Below are positions 46,166 through 57,259 of a stretch of DNA of 64,000 nucleotides, one piece after another (within the stretch, counting starts at the first letter, position 1; every line of letters begins with the position of its first letter). The stretch is taken from positions 1-64,000 of the forward strand of contig VDFB02321303.1 of the NCBI GenBank assembly GCA_007258455.2. The letters run 5' to 3'. Origin of the DNA: Sequoia sempervirens. Taxonomy: Eukaryota; Streptophyta; Pinopsida; Cupressales; Cupressaceae. Under the pieces are notes generated by a model. That model made no database searches. It saw nothing but the letters and a program-made list of their open reading frames with translations, and was not told where the DNA came from. The position numbers were made by a program, and so were the translations under genes.

Positions 46166-47263
46166 TTGGATGTGAATCAATTTCAAGCCATGGTAGGACA
46201 TTTTTCCTCACCTACTTTTCTCTCATTCTCTAATAAAGATGACATTTCCATAACTCATCCCCATAATTCATCATTATACTTAGAAGTCATGATTCACAAG
46301 TTTCGTGTCAGACGAGTTATAATAGATGGAGGTTCTAGTTTGAATATTTGTACCTTGAAGTTGGTCAAAGCCTTTGGATTTTCTGAGGACTCCATTGATT
46401 TCAGAAGAAAGATTACCATAAAGGCTTATGATGATGAAGAAAGATCATCCAAAGGTCTAATCATGCTACCAATTAGAGTGGGCCCTGTTATAAAGAATAC
46501 TTTTTGTCAAGTACTGGACTGTAATCTTGCATATAACATCTTGTTGGGTCGTCCTTGGATCCACGAAATGCAAGCTATCCCATCAACATATCATCAATGT
46601 CTCAAATTTCCTTATGATGGACAGGAAATCACAATACCTGCTAATAATTCCAACATTCAAACTTGTGCCAACATAAAAGTCAGTCAAGATACTTTGGTCC
46701 CTAATAATCGAGAAGCTCATGTTAGTACTTCTCTAAAAATTGACACACAAATTAGTCAATTGACCAATAGTTTTGACAAAAAGCTGAAATTCAAGGATCA
46801 CAGTGTTGGAGAATACTCTCTTTGCCCTGCCAATTTACCTACATCACCTCGATCACATGGACAACCATCTATCAAGGAACATCAAATATCAGCAGCATCA
46901 ACATCAAAGCGAACACCAGTAGAACCAATCACAAAATTTAACGGGCAATTCATCAAAGAAAAATTCTCCATGGAAAATCCTGAGGATATGGAAATTCTAA
47001 ATTGGCTCTATAAAGATGAAGATGAAGCAGTCTCTAATGTTAAATTACCCACAGACAAATATGGAAAGGGGTATTCAATCATGCAAAATATGGGTTATGA
47101 AAAAGGACCTATCGGAAAAGGGAAGGAAGGATTAGTTGAACCCATTCACCTTCATGGACTCGTTGCAAAAGAGAAAACTAGATTGGGTTATGATACTCAC
47201 TCTAAAGAAAGAAAATCCAAACATGGCATTGTCTTCACATTGCAAGAAGGCTCAGATTCATAA
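46166..47263 (+). CDS. pro: T2 aspartic protease with C-terminal G-patch, open over 365 codons
   Basis: This is the longest intact frame of the element. Residues about 1-40 contain NQFQAMVGHFSSPTFLSFSN, also found in A1. The protease site is IIDGGSSLNIC at about residue 55, then the flap side and YNILLGRPWIHEM at about residue 127. A variable linker follows. Residues about 297-341 form a G-patch: YGKGYSIMQNMGYEKGPIGK followed by LVEPIHLHG and TRLGYD. The frame is only part of the former Gag-Pol polyprotein: stops lie before it (46,061) and after it (47,261). The start given is the first in-frame methionine, not a proven start. Confidence 0.85.
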   Translation: MDVNQFQAMVGHFSSPTFLSFSNKDDISITHPHNSSLYLEVMIHKFRVRRVIIDGGSSLNICTLKLVKAFGFSEDSIDFRRKITIKAYDDEERSSKGLIMLPIRVGPVIKNTFCQVLDCNLAYNILLGRPWIHEMQAIPSTYHQCLKFPYDGQEITIPANNSNIQTCANIKVSQDTLVPNNREAHVSTSLKIDTQISQLTNSFDKKLKFKDHSVGEYSLCPANLPTSPRSHGQPSIKEHQISAASTSKRTPVEPITKFNGQFIKEKFSMENPEDMEILNWLYKDEDEAVSNVKLPTDKYGKGYSIMQNMGYEKGPIGKGKEGLVEPIHLHGLVAKEKTRLGYDTHSKERKSKHGIVFTLQEGSDS

Positions 47264-48090
47264 GAGGCATGTTTGACAACAATTCAAAACTTCCTAGACA
47301 ACAATTCTGACACTGACTCTGCTGAATATGAATGGGACACCATTTACAATGATGAGTTCTAGAGGGACAAAAAGGTTGATGTAATACACCAATATGCCCC
47401 AACTCTAATTGAAGGACAAGCTTTAGGGTCCCAACCACAAGAATCTGAACCACAAATCGACTATGATTCTAGTGATACTAAATCATATCTAAATGAACAA
47501 GACTATCATGAGGACAATATCATCATTGATCCACCTCATACCTCGGATCCTACAGACCACTCTATTATGACCTTAACCATAGCCGATCTCACACAACCTA
47601 ATGATCCTATACCTTTAATCTTTCCTGACCTCATTGATTGAGATTCTACTGAATCTATTAACATACCCATGTTTCCAAGTGATGAAGCTATTGTAAACTT
47701 CCTTTTCGCAGAAGATACAAATGATTGTTCCACCAGCGATTTTTGACATAAAGTTTTTGATCAGGAGAGTGTCAAGTCTCCCAGCTGCAAAAATAAAAAT
47801 AAAAAAGAAAGATCTAATGGTGAAAACTAGAATCTTGCAATATTAGATCAAACAAAAGATAAAATAAAGAGCGTATCTAATGGTGAAAACCTCTTTGAGG
47901 CACCAGACGATGGGAATCTTGACACTCTTCTGGAGCACTACCATGAATGATCGCCTATTCTGATTGAGCCTACAAATTCTGTCATCTTGAGACTTCAGAC
48001 AAACCAAGAATTTTACAGTTAGTTTCATCAATGACTAAAAAATAAATTCCATAATTCATGGAATTCCTGAAAGAAAATTAGGTCAATTTT
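47264..48090 (+). pseudogene. T2 linker between G-patch and RT, decayed
   Basis: The polyprotein frame continues with acidic text such as NSDTDSAEYEWDTI and DYDSSDTKSYLNEQDYHEDN, and later SNGENLFEAPDDG (47,876). It is interrupted by TAA, TAG and TGA codons. The same order of short phrases occurs in A1 at 9.9-10.6 kb. No fold is recognised. Confidence 0.6.
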
Positions 48091-48890
48091 GCGTGGTCTT
48101 ATGCTGGCATGCCTAGTCTTGATCCTGATCTTATCATGCATCATTTGTCTATCAAACTAGGGGCCAAGTCGGTAAAACAAAAACTCAGAAAGATGCACCC
48201 TCATGTTGCATTATTAGTTAAAGAAGAACTGAGAAAACTTCTTGATGTGGGCTTCATTAGACCAATCAACTATGCAGAATGGATCTCCAACATTGTACCT
48301 GTATCCAAACTAGATAAAACTGTCAGAATATGCATAGATTTCAGAGATCTCAACAAAGCATGTCCTAAGGATGACTTCCCATTACCAAATATTGACACCA
48401 TAGTTGATCTGACAGCTAGCCATGCCATGTATTCATTAATGGATGGTTTTTCTAGATATAACCAAATCAAGATTGCACTTGAAGATCAAGAGAAAATAAC
48501 TTTCACGTGTCCATGGGGAACTTATTGTTGGAATGTCATTCCTTTTGGTCTGAAGAATGCTAGGGCTACCTACCAAAGATCCATGACTACAATCTTTCAT
48601 GACATGATGCATGTCTTCATGGAAGATTATGTGGATGACATACTAGAAAAATCATACACCAGAGAAGGACATCTTGAAGTATTGTCCAAAATATTTGCAA
48701 GATTAGAAAAATTCAAAGTTCGTCTCAATCCTAAGAAATGTGTTTTTGGGGTCAAATCTGGAAAACTCTTGGGGTACATTGTTTTAGAAAAGGGAATTGA
48801 AGTAGATCCAGAAAAAGTTCAAGAAATTATGGAAATGCCTCCACCAAAGAACATCGGTCAGTTAAGATCATTGCAAGGATGACTTCAATC
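48091..48890 (+). pseudogene. RT: T2 reverse transcriptase, catalytic motif intact
   Basis: The RT domain is open over 257 codons from 48,109 and begins in the phrase FAWSYAGMPSLDPDLIMHHL. Fingers and palm are clear: KMHPHVALLVKEELRKLLDVG, FIRPINYAEWISNIVPVSK, VRICIDFRDLNKACPKDDFP, YSLMDGFSRYNQIKI (motif A Asp kept), FTCPWGTYCWNVIPFGLKNA and YVDD at 48,628-48,639. NPKKCVFGVKSGKLLGYIV marks the thumb. A TGA at 48,880 ends the open piece after LRSLQG, where Arg (CGA) is likely. All RT catalytic residues are present, unlike A1. Confidence 0.92.
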
Positions 48891-49512
48891 TATACAGAGG
48901 TTCATTACACAATTGGCCGACAAAATCTTACCTTTCACACATCTACTGCATAAAAATGTTCCTTTCAAGTGGGATGACAAATGTGAATTGGCCTTTTAGA
49001 AAATCAAAGAATATCTAATGATTCCACCAGTTCTCATATCACCAAATCCAGACAAACTACTCATCTTATACATTGTTGCAACAGAGACATCCTTGGGGGC
49101 ACTAGTAGCACAAGAAGACTCTACAAGAAAGGAAAGTGCAATCTACTACATCAATAGAACACTAACAAGTCATCAGCTCAACTACACTTCTATTGAGAAG
49201 ACTTGTCTAGCAGTAGTTTTTGCTTCACAGAAGTTTCAACACTACATGCTAACCCATACAATCAATCTGGTTTCAAAAATTGATCCACTTAAGTATTTGT
49301 TAAGCAAAGCATCATTGACAAGAAGGTTAGCAAAGTGGGTAATGATTCTAAGTGAGTTTGACATACATTATGTCGATTGCAAGGCCATCAAAGGACAAGT
49401 TATAGCCAATCAAGTAGCTGAAGCACCACTACAAGTAGATCATCCCTTGCACATTGAATTTCTAGACGTTGATGTCTTCACTGTAGAATCTAAACAAACA
49501 TGGGCATTATAA
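48891..49512 (+). pseudogene. RNH: T2 RNase H (first)
   Basis: After a stop in the connection, the frame shows HLLHKNVPFKWDDKCELAF-stop-KIKEYL. It is then open for 164 codons from 49,018: PPVLISPNPDKLLILYIVATETSLGALVAQ, YYINRTLTSHQLNYTSIEKTCLAVVFA, HYMLTHTINLVSKIDPLKYL and KWVMILSEFDIHYVDCKAIKGQVIANQVAE. It ends at a TAA directly before the second RNase H. Confidence 0.88.
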
Positions 49513-49870
49513 TTTGATGGTTCTTTCACTCAACATGGATTGGGGGCAAGCATACTTTTTGTCACCCCTCAAGGACATACCATTCCTTGATCATATAGGC
49601 TAATGTTTCCATGCACCAACAACATAGCTGAATATGAAGCATTGATCACTAGACTCAAAATAGCACTGGAATGGAGAATAACAGAGTTATAGGTGTATGG
49701 TGACTCGCAGCTAGTCATCTATCAAATCAATGATGACTATCAAACCAAAGATGAGAAACTATTACCATATAAAAAGATGGTTGATGATTTCAAGAAATAC
49801 TTTATGGACATTAAATTTACACAAATTCCAAGGATTGATAACAAAGTACCTGACGCCATGGCCACAATCG
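49513..49870 (+). pseudogene. aRNH: T2 second (archaeal-type) RNase H
   Basis: The domain starts FDGSFTQHGLGASILFV (49,513), continues TNNIAEYEALITRLKIALEW and then VYGDSQLVIYQINDDYQTKDE. The catalytic Asp of FDGS, Glu of AEYEAL and Asp of YGDS are all kept. Stops at 49,590 and 49,690 stand where Arg and Gln or Glu are likely. A second RNase H after the retroviral-type one is the hallmark of the Tat group. The C-terminal part IPRIDNKVPDAMATI is present. Confidence 0.85.
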
Positions 49871-51250
49871 TATCATTGTTACAACTCCCAAAATCTCAAA
49901 ATCATTACGAATTTCTGGTGGAACAATCATTTACACCTGCATATGATACCCCTGAAAGCCAAATAATTTTTCACTTGGTAGGATCTGATTCGCCTTGGTA
50001 CGAAAAAAATTATGCCTATCTCAAAGACATCTTACCACCCGATTTATCCCATAACCAAAAACACAACTTTATTGGCCAGTCCGCTCGCTATACCCTCATT
50101 GTTGACACCCTTTATCACCGGGGTCTTGAAGGTACTTTAGTCTGATGTCTTGAACGCGAGGAATCTGACAAAGCTTTACAAAAAGTTCATGGTGGCATCT
50201 ATGGTACTCATTCAAGTGGACTGACCTTATCTAAGAAATTAATTAGAATGGGTTACTACTGGCCTACAATGGAGAGGGAATCATTCACTTTTGTAAAAAC
50301 ATGTTCAAAATGTTAGATTCATGGGAATCTCATTCATGCCCCTGCATAAGAACTTCAACTGTTCACACCAACCTAGCCATTTTCTTAATGGGGTTTAGAT
50401 CTAGTGGGAAAGATTCATCCTTCTTCATCAATTGGGCATAAATTCATCATCACAGCAACAGAGTATTTTACCAAGTGGATTGAGGCAGTCCCTCTTACTA
50501 AAGTCACCAGCAAACAAATATCATCATTCATACTCAATTATATTATTTGTCAGTACGACATTCCCAACTCCATTATTACAGATAATGGATGTCCATTTAA
50601 AAATTAGGATGTTGATGAACTGTGTGAGAGATTTCACATACAACATAGATACTCAACACCTTACTATCCACAAGGGAATGGCCAAGCAGAGGCCTCAAAT
50701 AAAACAATATTGAAAATCTTGAAGAAGACTGTGAATGCTTCAGGGAAGAACTAGCACGTTCAATTCAATCTCACCTTATGGGCCTACAGAACCAGTGTCC
50801 GCACACCAACAGGAGCAACACCATTCACTCTTGTCTACGGAGCAGAGGCCATATTACCCTTAGAAGTTAAGATTCCCTCACTCAGAGTATCCTTGAAAGG
50901 CCTTACAACAGATGATGAATACCAAGTTTCCCGACTCCAAGAACTAGAACTCCTAGATGAGAAGAGACAAAGAGAAGTTGATCATCTAAAAGCATATCAA
51001 CAAATGATGTCTCGTAGCTACAACCACAAAGTAAAGCCACATACCTTTCAAGTGGGTGATCTTGTTCTAAAAGAGAATCCACACAAATCAACAAGACAGA
51101 GAGAAGAAAGGGAAGTTCGAACCAAATTGGCTAGGTCCTTATGTGGTTATCGCGGTCTATGGTTTAGGAGCCTACAAGCTATCAACGCCAAAAGGGGACC
51201 TATTTGACGAACCTATCAACAACATGCATCTGAAAAAGTATTATGTCTAA
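49871..51250 (+). pseudogene. IN: T2 integrase, several stops
   Basis: The spacer ends LYHRGLEGTLV with a TGA (50,143). The H2C2 zinc module is HGGIYGTHSSG, then LIRMGYYWPTM and TCSKC. The core holds WGLDLVGK, HKFIITATEYFTKWIEAVPL, IITDNGCPFKN and [11 protein letters not shown], so the D, D and E are kept. The C-terminal region contains AYRTSVRTPTGATPFTLVYGAEAILPLEV, a Lys/Arg-rich YNHKVKPHTFQVGDLVLKE and finally NNMHLKKYYV with its stop at about 51,250. A frameshift near 51,110 and stops, mostly TAG or TAA at expected Gln, break it. Confidence 0.9.
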
Positions 51251-51254
51251 GGCG

Positions 51255-51520
51255 GTTATCATCATCAGAAAAAGTCCTGAAAAAATCCAAAAAAATCAGA
51301 AAAAGTCTTGAAAAAATCCAAAAAAATAAAGAAAAGTCCTTAAAAATAAAAATAAAAATAGAAAAAGTCCTGAAAGAATCCAAAAAAAAGTCATGAAAAA
51401 ATCCAAAAAATCTAAAAAAGTCTGAGAAAATCCAAAAAAATTAGAAAAAGTCTTGAAAAAAAATTTATAAAAAAAGAAAAAGTCCCAAAAAATAAAATAA
51501 AATAAAATAAAATCCGTCAT
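51255..51520 (+). repeat. A-rich array after T2 pol
   Basis: Imperfect units AAAAAGTCCTGAAAAAATCC recur about every 25-30 bp. The run ends in AAAATAAAATAAAATAAAAT. The array stands in the same position as the A-rich array of A1, and a GGTGAAAACTTGGCAAACAGGC phrase follows it, as in A1 near 13,880 and 14,010. Confidence 0.7.
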
Positions 51521-52530
51521 AGGGTGAAAACTTGGCAAACAGGCAGTCTATTGACAAGAAAAATGCAATAAAAAACAAATAGTGAAAATTTGACAAACAG
51601 ACGCTATTTGTAGCTCTCCATCTATTAGTTCATGTTCTGCACTTGGCTGTTTAGCCTTCTTTTTCATGCATCATTTTCCATCATCTTAGGGTCACGCCAT
51701 CACCATGCTATCATCATTTGCCTTGAGTGATAATGTCTTATCATGGCTTGATTATTGTACATATTCATTTCAGCAAGTTGTGTTGATAGCAAGGGCAAAT
51801 ATGGGCATACTGGGGGCAATCAACTTTCAGATCTTCCCAAAACAGTAAGACAATGACATTGAAACCAATCACGCAAAACAAAACAACCAACCATTGATCC
51901 ATATCACAGTGTCTTCCAGTTGCGTACCTTACCATGACTCATATCTGGTTGATTTCTAATTTGAAATAATGTTTGGAATCACAGTATTTCATTTGTTGAA
52001 CAATGGTTTATTTTTTGACATCATTTCTGTGGAGCACACTCGATGATGTACTGAACTAGAGTGGCAAGGAAAGAGGATGATTTTTCTTTGTCTGCTATCT
52101 TGAGGTTAATCATTTATCTATTGCAAGTATGTCACGAGACATGATTTCCAAAATTTATCATTGATGACAGTTCCAAATTTGCATCAGATAGTGGTTATTC
52201 TTTGTTTGTTTATGCAAGAAATACTCAGGTCATCTCAGTTCAATTATACTTAGATGCTTGTGTTCACTTGCTATATCAAAAAATCATGAAAGTTGTACTC
52301 AGGTCATCATTGGTGCTAATTTCCCCTCTAATGCTTGTACACACTTCCAACATTTTCAAACACTCTATGATGATTTAAGCAGGCTCACTAAAAGGATCAA
52401 CAAAATGGTCAGTTTCATTTAGTTGCATTTCATTTTAGCTCATTGTACATAACTGCATATTGGATTTGCATCAAGAGTTTTTGAAAGGTCAATGGCTGTC
52501 ATTTTTTTTGGACTATTTGTGGAGGACAAT
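51521..52530 (+). other. T2 3' region, no gene seen
   Basis: No protein or structured repeat is recognised. CATACTGGGGGCAA at 51,807 also occurs, inverted, at 62,790 in the A-family copy. The rest is mixed sequence leading into simple repeats. Confidence 0.5.
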
Positions 52531-52534
52531 GCAA

Positions 52535-53720
52535 ACATTTGTATCATTGTCATTTCATCACCATTTCATCAACAGTATCATTATCATTGCATTTCCATTA
52601 TCATTTCATCATCATTAGCATTATCATTTCATTAGTACATCAATTATCATTTCAATATCAGTCTCATCTCATTAGGTGCATTTCATATCATTTCATATTA
52701 GTTTCACTATTGCATCCATTATCATTTCATCATCTCATATTGGTCGCATCTCCATTATCATTTCATCAATATTTTATTTGCAATTCGTTTCATGCTTGTT
52801 ATCATTCCATATCATTTATCATTTTATTTCATATCATTGGGCATTCATTATTATTTCATTATCATTATCATTTAACAATTCCGCTTCATATCATTATCAT
52901 TTCATCTCCATTTTCATTTCATCTTTTCATTATTATTAACATTTTATCTTCATTTTCATTGTATTATTTCATTCATTTTTATTTAGATTAGTTCCATTAC
53001 CATCGTCATTATTCATTCTTGTTGTCATTATTATATCATTTTACATTAACATTTCATTTCCATTTATCATTTCATACCCATTATCATTCCATTCGCATTT
53101 CATTTCTTTATCATTTATATTTTTCCAATCTCACCATCGCATTACCATTATCATAGCATTATCATTATCATTTAGTATTGCATTATCATTATCATTATCA
53201 TTTAGTATTGCATTATCATTATCATTTAATATTATTGCATTATAATTATCACTCATATTAGTTTCATATACGCTTCATTAACATAATGTGTTATCATCAT
53301 CATTTATATTATTCTTATTATCATTCTATCATTACATTGCCATATGGTAATCCTATCATCCTTTACCATTATCATTCATTACATTTATCATCCATTATCA
53401 TCATCATTCATTACATTTATCATCCATTATCATTATCATTCATTACATTTATCATCCATTATCATTATCATTTAGCAATTCCATTTAGCATTTCATATCA
53501 TATCATTTAACAATTCCACTTAACATTTCATCTATCCATTTAGCATTTCATATCATATCATTTAACAATTCCATTTAGCATTTCATCTATCCATTTAATG
53601 TTTCATATCATATCATTTCATTTCATTATAATCTCACTTACCATTTCATTTATCCATTTAGTCCAATCGCAAGTCATTATATTTCATCCCCACTATTTAT
53701 TCACATCATTATTATTATTA
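52535..53720 (+). repeat. 1.2 kb TCATT/ATCATT-rich tract with internal minisatellites
   Basis: Nearly the whole interval is built from CATTTCAT, ATCATT and CATTATCAT units. Within it are three ordered tandem arrays: about 30 bp (TTTAGTATTG at 53,171 and 53,201), 32 bp (CATTCATTACATTT at 53,373, 53,405 and 53,437) and 55 bp (CATTTAGCATTTCA at 53,482 and 53,537 and a variant at 53,592). Open frames here (for example 52,539-52,991) are low-complexity artefacts. Confidence 0.8.
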
Positions 53721-54280
53721 TTATTTTATTATCATCTTATGCCATAACATTTTATCCACTCATGACATTTCACATCACATCATTTCATAATGCATATCCG
53801 AAGCACAACATTCATTTTTCATCTTTTATCTGCATTGAAAAATCCAAAAATACACATTATAGGTAATTCATCTACATGACATCATTAGTACACATCATCA
53901 AATCATAATCATAATAAAATATCATAATCAAATCATCCTACATATCATGTTAGTCATCAAATCTCCATAAACACATAGATATAAATGCATATCATATCAT
54001 CACATCATAAATGCACATCACATCATCATCAAAATAATCATCTCCGCTGCATATCATCACTCATCAAAAATGATACAAATGTCCAAATGTTCAATGAAAA
54101 TACAATGTCCAAAACATCAAATATGATTAGAAATAGCATATACATGCTCCAAGAATAATATACATCATAAAGTCTAACTGGTCGATGCAACTGATGGTGT
54201 TGGTCTAGAGGGAGGTGGTCTGCCACTAGTGCCTACATCTGGGTATGTGTCAGTGATTTGCTCCGGGTCTTGCTATGGGA
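53721..54280. other. ATC-rich spacer before the antisense gene, no gene seen
   Basis: The tract continues as weaker ATCAT-type sequence up to about 54,060. The last 100 bp are more mixed. On the minus strand PDVGTSGRPPPSRPTPSVASTS with a stop near 54,175 can be read in a different frame just beyond the PMD frame, so the C-terminus may originally have extended into this spacer. Confidence 0.45.
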
Positions 54281-56062
54281 TCACGGGTATGGCTCTCTAT
54301 GCTCTAGAGGACATAGCTCCTCATATCTCACCCTGTAGTACTCAGCCTCCCTAGCCATCTCCATACCCTCTGCAATGGCATCTCGTAGTGACACACTCTC
54401 TATAGTGTCCATCAGTCTCTGAGCCATGCCCTCTGCCTCTAATACCCGTCGCCTGGATGCATCCCTCTCTGTAATCACCTGGGCTAACTGTGGGTCTGGG
54501 GTAGGTGCCTGTTCCTGTGTGAGCTGTGCCTGTAGCTGCACAATAAAAGCATGTGCCTGCAACAACTAACTCTGTAGTTGACCCTGCTGCCCCTGCAATG
54601 TATGCACCTGAGCCTGAAGAGTGGCTATCTATCCCTACTATGAGGAGGAGGCCATCCAGATCACTGTCCATCTCCCTATCCCTGTCCTTGGTCGTTGCAT
54701 AATCTGAACACCCCTCAGGATATCCCGCCCTGATCTCCCCAGCACATGTCCTCCCACCCTGCCATCATCTCCATCGTCCTCATCATCTGAGCCCTCCTCC
54801 TCTCCACTCTCCACCTCCTCTCCTCCAACTGCTCCCTGCTCACCGTCGACCACATCCTCCTATCTACCTGCCCTGGGCTATGGTACTATCAAAATAGGTG
54901 TTTGCTCATCTGGGCTAGTAAATCGCAGAAATGGATGCATTTGGAAATAGGCAGCATACTCATCGAACATCCCAGCATCCATAATGTCTCGTCTGTCTAC
55001 CCATACCTCAAGTGCTAATGCCATGAACTCTGTATAGGCAGCCTGATACAAAATACACGGCCCCCATCCCGCCTCATCTCTACTCTGGGCGTAATGTGCA
55101 ACCCCCTGCGGCATCCCATGTGTAAATCTGAACTGCCTCTACACCCGTAATGCCAAAAATATCTCCAAAATGAAGGGAGTCCTCCCTATTAGGAACTGCG
55201 AAATACATACATAGGGAATCTCTATATCATCAGTCGCCCATGGCTCACAATCCAAATATGGTCACCATATAACTGTATCTATGTCATCTAGCAGTCGTGT
55301 CCAATAATCTACCTTACCTAGCTGGGGCTGGGTAAGGAACACATAATACATATAGATATATGGCCTGCCTAGTGACCTCACTCTGGGGCATGGCAACCTT
55401 GTCATAGCGAAATGCTCCCATGCCTAGATCTGTAGCAATGTAACCCCACAAGATAAACTAGATGATCCTCTGTAGACCACCTAGTGCAAATCGTGATAGA
55501 GATGAGCTAACATGTAGCTCCCCCATGCATATCTCCTCAACTGTAGTATCATCTGCTCTAGAATCCTACCCCAGCCCACTAACAATCCCTTTGCTTGGTG
55601 ATCCAGACATAGGAGACCTCCGATGAAAGCACCCAAAACTGCTGGCAAGGCTGGATATCTGTGAAAGTCTGCCCACGGTACCCAATACCCAACTATCTAC
55701 ACATCTCTGAACACTCTCCTTAAAGTATCCATACCCCCAACCTCCTTGTGATCGTAATACACAAGGGCTCCAACAACTGGAATACCTAGGATCCTGTACA
55801 CATCCTCAGGAGTCACTATCACCTCACCGATCGGCATGTGAAAGGTGTTGTGCTCCAAATTCCATCACTCTACAAGTGCTATCAACAATCCTCTATTGAC
55901 CCTAATCGGCGGCATCGCCAACAAGGGTCTCAAACCACAAGCATCAATCAATGCCCTGTCAGCAGGGGTCAACTCAGGGATCCTATCCCATTCTGTTGAA
56001 TGTTGCTCTCTAATCTGGAGGTTTTTGAAAACCTCCTATTTTTCATTACAAAGATCATCCAT
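54281..56062 (-). pseudogene. Antisense plant mobile domain (PMD) protein gene inside T2
   Basis: On the minus strand one reading frame of 594 codons runs from an ATG at 56,062 to a TGA at 54,281, without net frameshift but with 13 in-frame stops (11 TAG, 2 TGA). Residues about 38-320 match the plant mobile domain (Pfam PMD): LIDACGLRPLL, WNLEHNTFHMPIGEV, TPEDVYRILGIPVVG, LLVGWGRILEQM, AWEHFAMTRLPCP and, before the acidic part, V-stop-RQFRFTHGMPQG. Residues about 405-430 are acidic (EEVESGEEEGSDDEDDGDD). About residues 470-590 are Gln-rich and coiled-coil-like (LQAQVHTLQGQQGQLQ). PMD proteins such as Arabidopsis MAIN and MAIL1 act in gene expression and transposon silencing, and the domain is also carried by transposons. 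The stretch is more GC-rich than its surroundings. The stops fit CAG, TGG or CGA changed by deamination. Confidence 0.88.
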
Positions 56063-57244
56063 TAGACTTATATCAAATATTCACATAATATCAAATCACA
56101 CTCATATCTATCAGTGAACTATATCAGACCCATATCAATGACTCATATCAATGTAGCAAATCAATGACCCATATCACACAATCAGTCCTATCAATCAAAT
56201 CAAATCAACTCTATCAAGTTGGATATCATATCACATCTATCCTACCATCAATTACTATTTGTTTTCAATTGCAGGAAGCAAATTTATTAGAATTCATATA
56301 AGTTCAATCTACTCTTTGTTTTCTACCCTAGGAAGCAAAGTTATCAATCAATCATTAAATTTTTCTATCATCTCTACCCATATCAGCATCATGACATGAC
56401 ATTTTACCTATCTATTGACCAAGGAAGCAATACACATCATCATTTTCATCAACACATCGATTCTGCCTATTTTCCCATATGCGCTATTCTTTTTACAAGA
56501 TGTGCTAAATCCCATATGTGTCATTCTTTTTACGGGATGTGCTTAAACAGAATCTCTATGCGTGTTTTCCTGTATGTGCCACTTTGCTCATCCTATGCAC
56601 CACTATTTTGCTAGATGCACGTTTTCCCTATATGCGCTCTATCCCTAAAATTTTCAAACCTACCCTATATGCGCACTAGCTTTTATGGGATGCGCTACAC
56701 TGGTTTTCCTACAAAATTTAAAAATCTATGCCCTATGAGTGTTTGTTTCTACCATATGTGCGCCTCTTTTTTTTTAAGCACCTAAACGTTGCTATATGCG
56801 AGCAAAATGTAAATTTTAAAACTGAAACCACGAAAAAACATGAAAATTTTGATCCAAACGGATAAATTCGAAAGCATAAGAGGATCAATCTACTCACCGG
56901 TGGTCCATAAGTAGCTGGCCTCTGATATCTACATGATCTCTCGAATCGGTGGTGATGATATGGAATCTCCATGTCGCGATGTCACTTTCACACCTACAGT
57001 TTTCACCAAACTCAACAGTACAAATTACTTGTCTCTTTCAACCTTTTACCTTTTAAAAGTCAAAACAAGGGTAAAATTTGACTTTATTTGCAAAATGGAC
57101 ATTTCTTTTTTCTGTTGTGAGCTCAACCACTTTCCCTCTCATCCGTGATTTACCTCCCGATGGGGCATCATCAGCAGAAATATCAAAAGCACATCAGGGG
57201 CAAAATCTTATTTTCTTTGAAGCAATGTGTTTTACACATCACTT
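56063..57244. other. T2 3' region between PMD gene and polypurine tract
   Basis: This region would hold the promoter of the antisense gene, but no clear TATA box was identified. At 56,017-56,036 GGAGGTTTTTGAAAACCTCC is a near-perfect palindrome around the PMD N-terminus. From 56,470 to 56,770 degenerate units with ATGCGC and GGGATGTGC recur every 20-40 bp, roughly the inverse of the 42.1 kb leader repeats. The remainder (56,800-57,244) shows no coding signal. Confidence 0.5.
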
Positions 57245-57259
57245 CAAAGAGGGGCAAAA
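57245..57259 (+). other. Polypurine tract of T2
   Basis: CAAAGAGGGGCAAAA directly precedes the TG of the 3' LTR. It would prime plus-strand DNA synthesis. Confidence 0.88.

Noticed and set aside
52539..52991. 150-codon plus-strand frame rich in His, Ile, Phe and Ser
   Set aside because: It is a translation of TCATT/ATCATT simple sequence with no domain.
53160..53600. CRISPR-like array of regularly spaced repeats
   Set aside because: The units are direct tandem minisatellites in simple sequence without unique spacers, in a eukaryotic retrotransposon.
54351..54671. 106-codon minus-strand frame overlapping the PMD tail
   Set aside because: It is in a different frame from the PMD protein and is Gly/Ser/Thr-rich only because of the Gln-rich coding sequence it overlaps.
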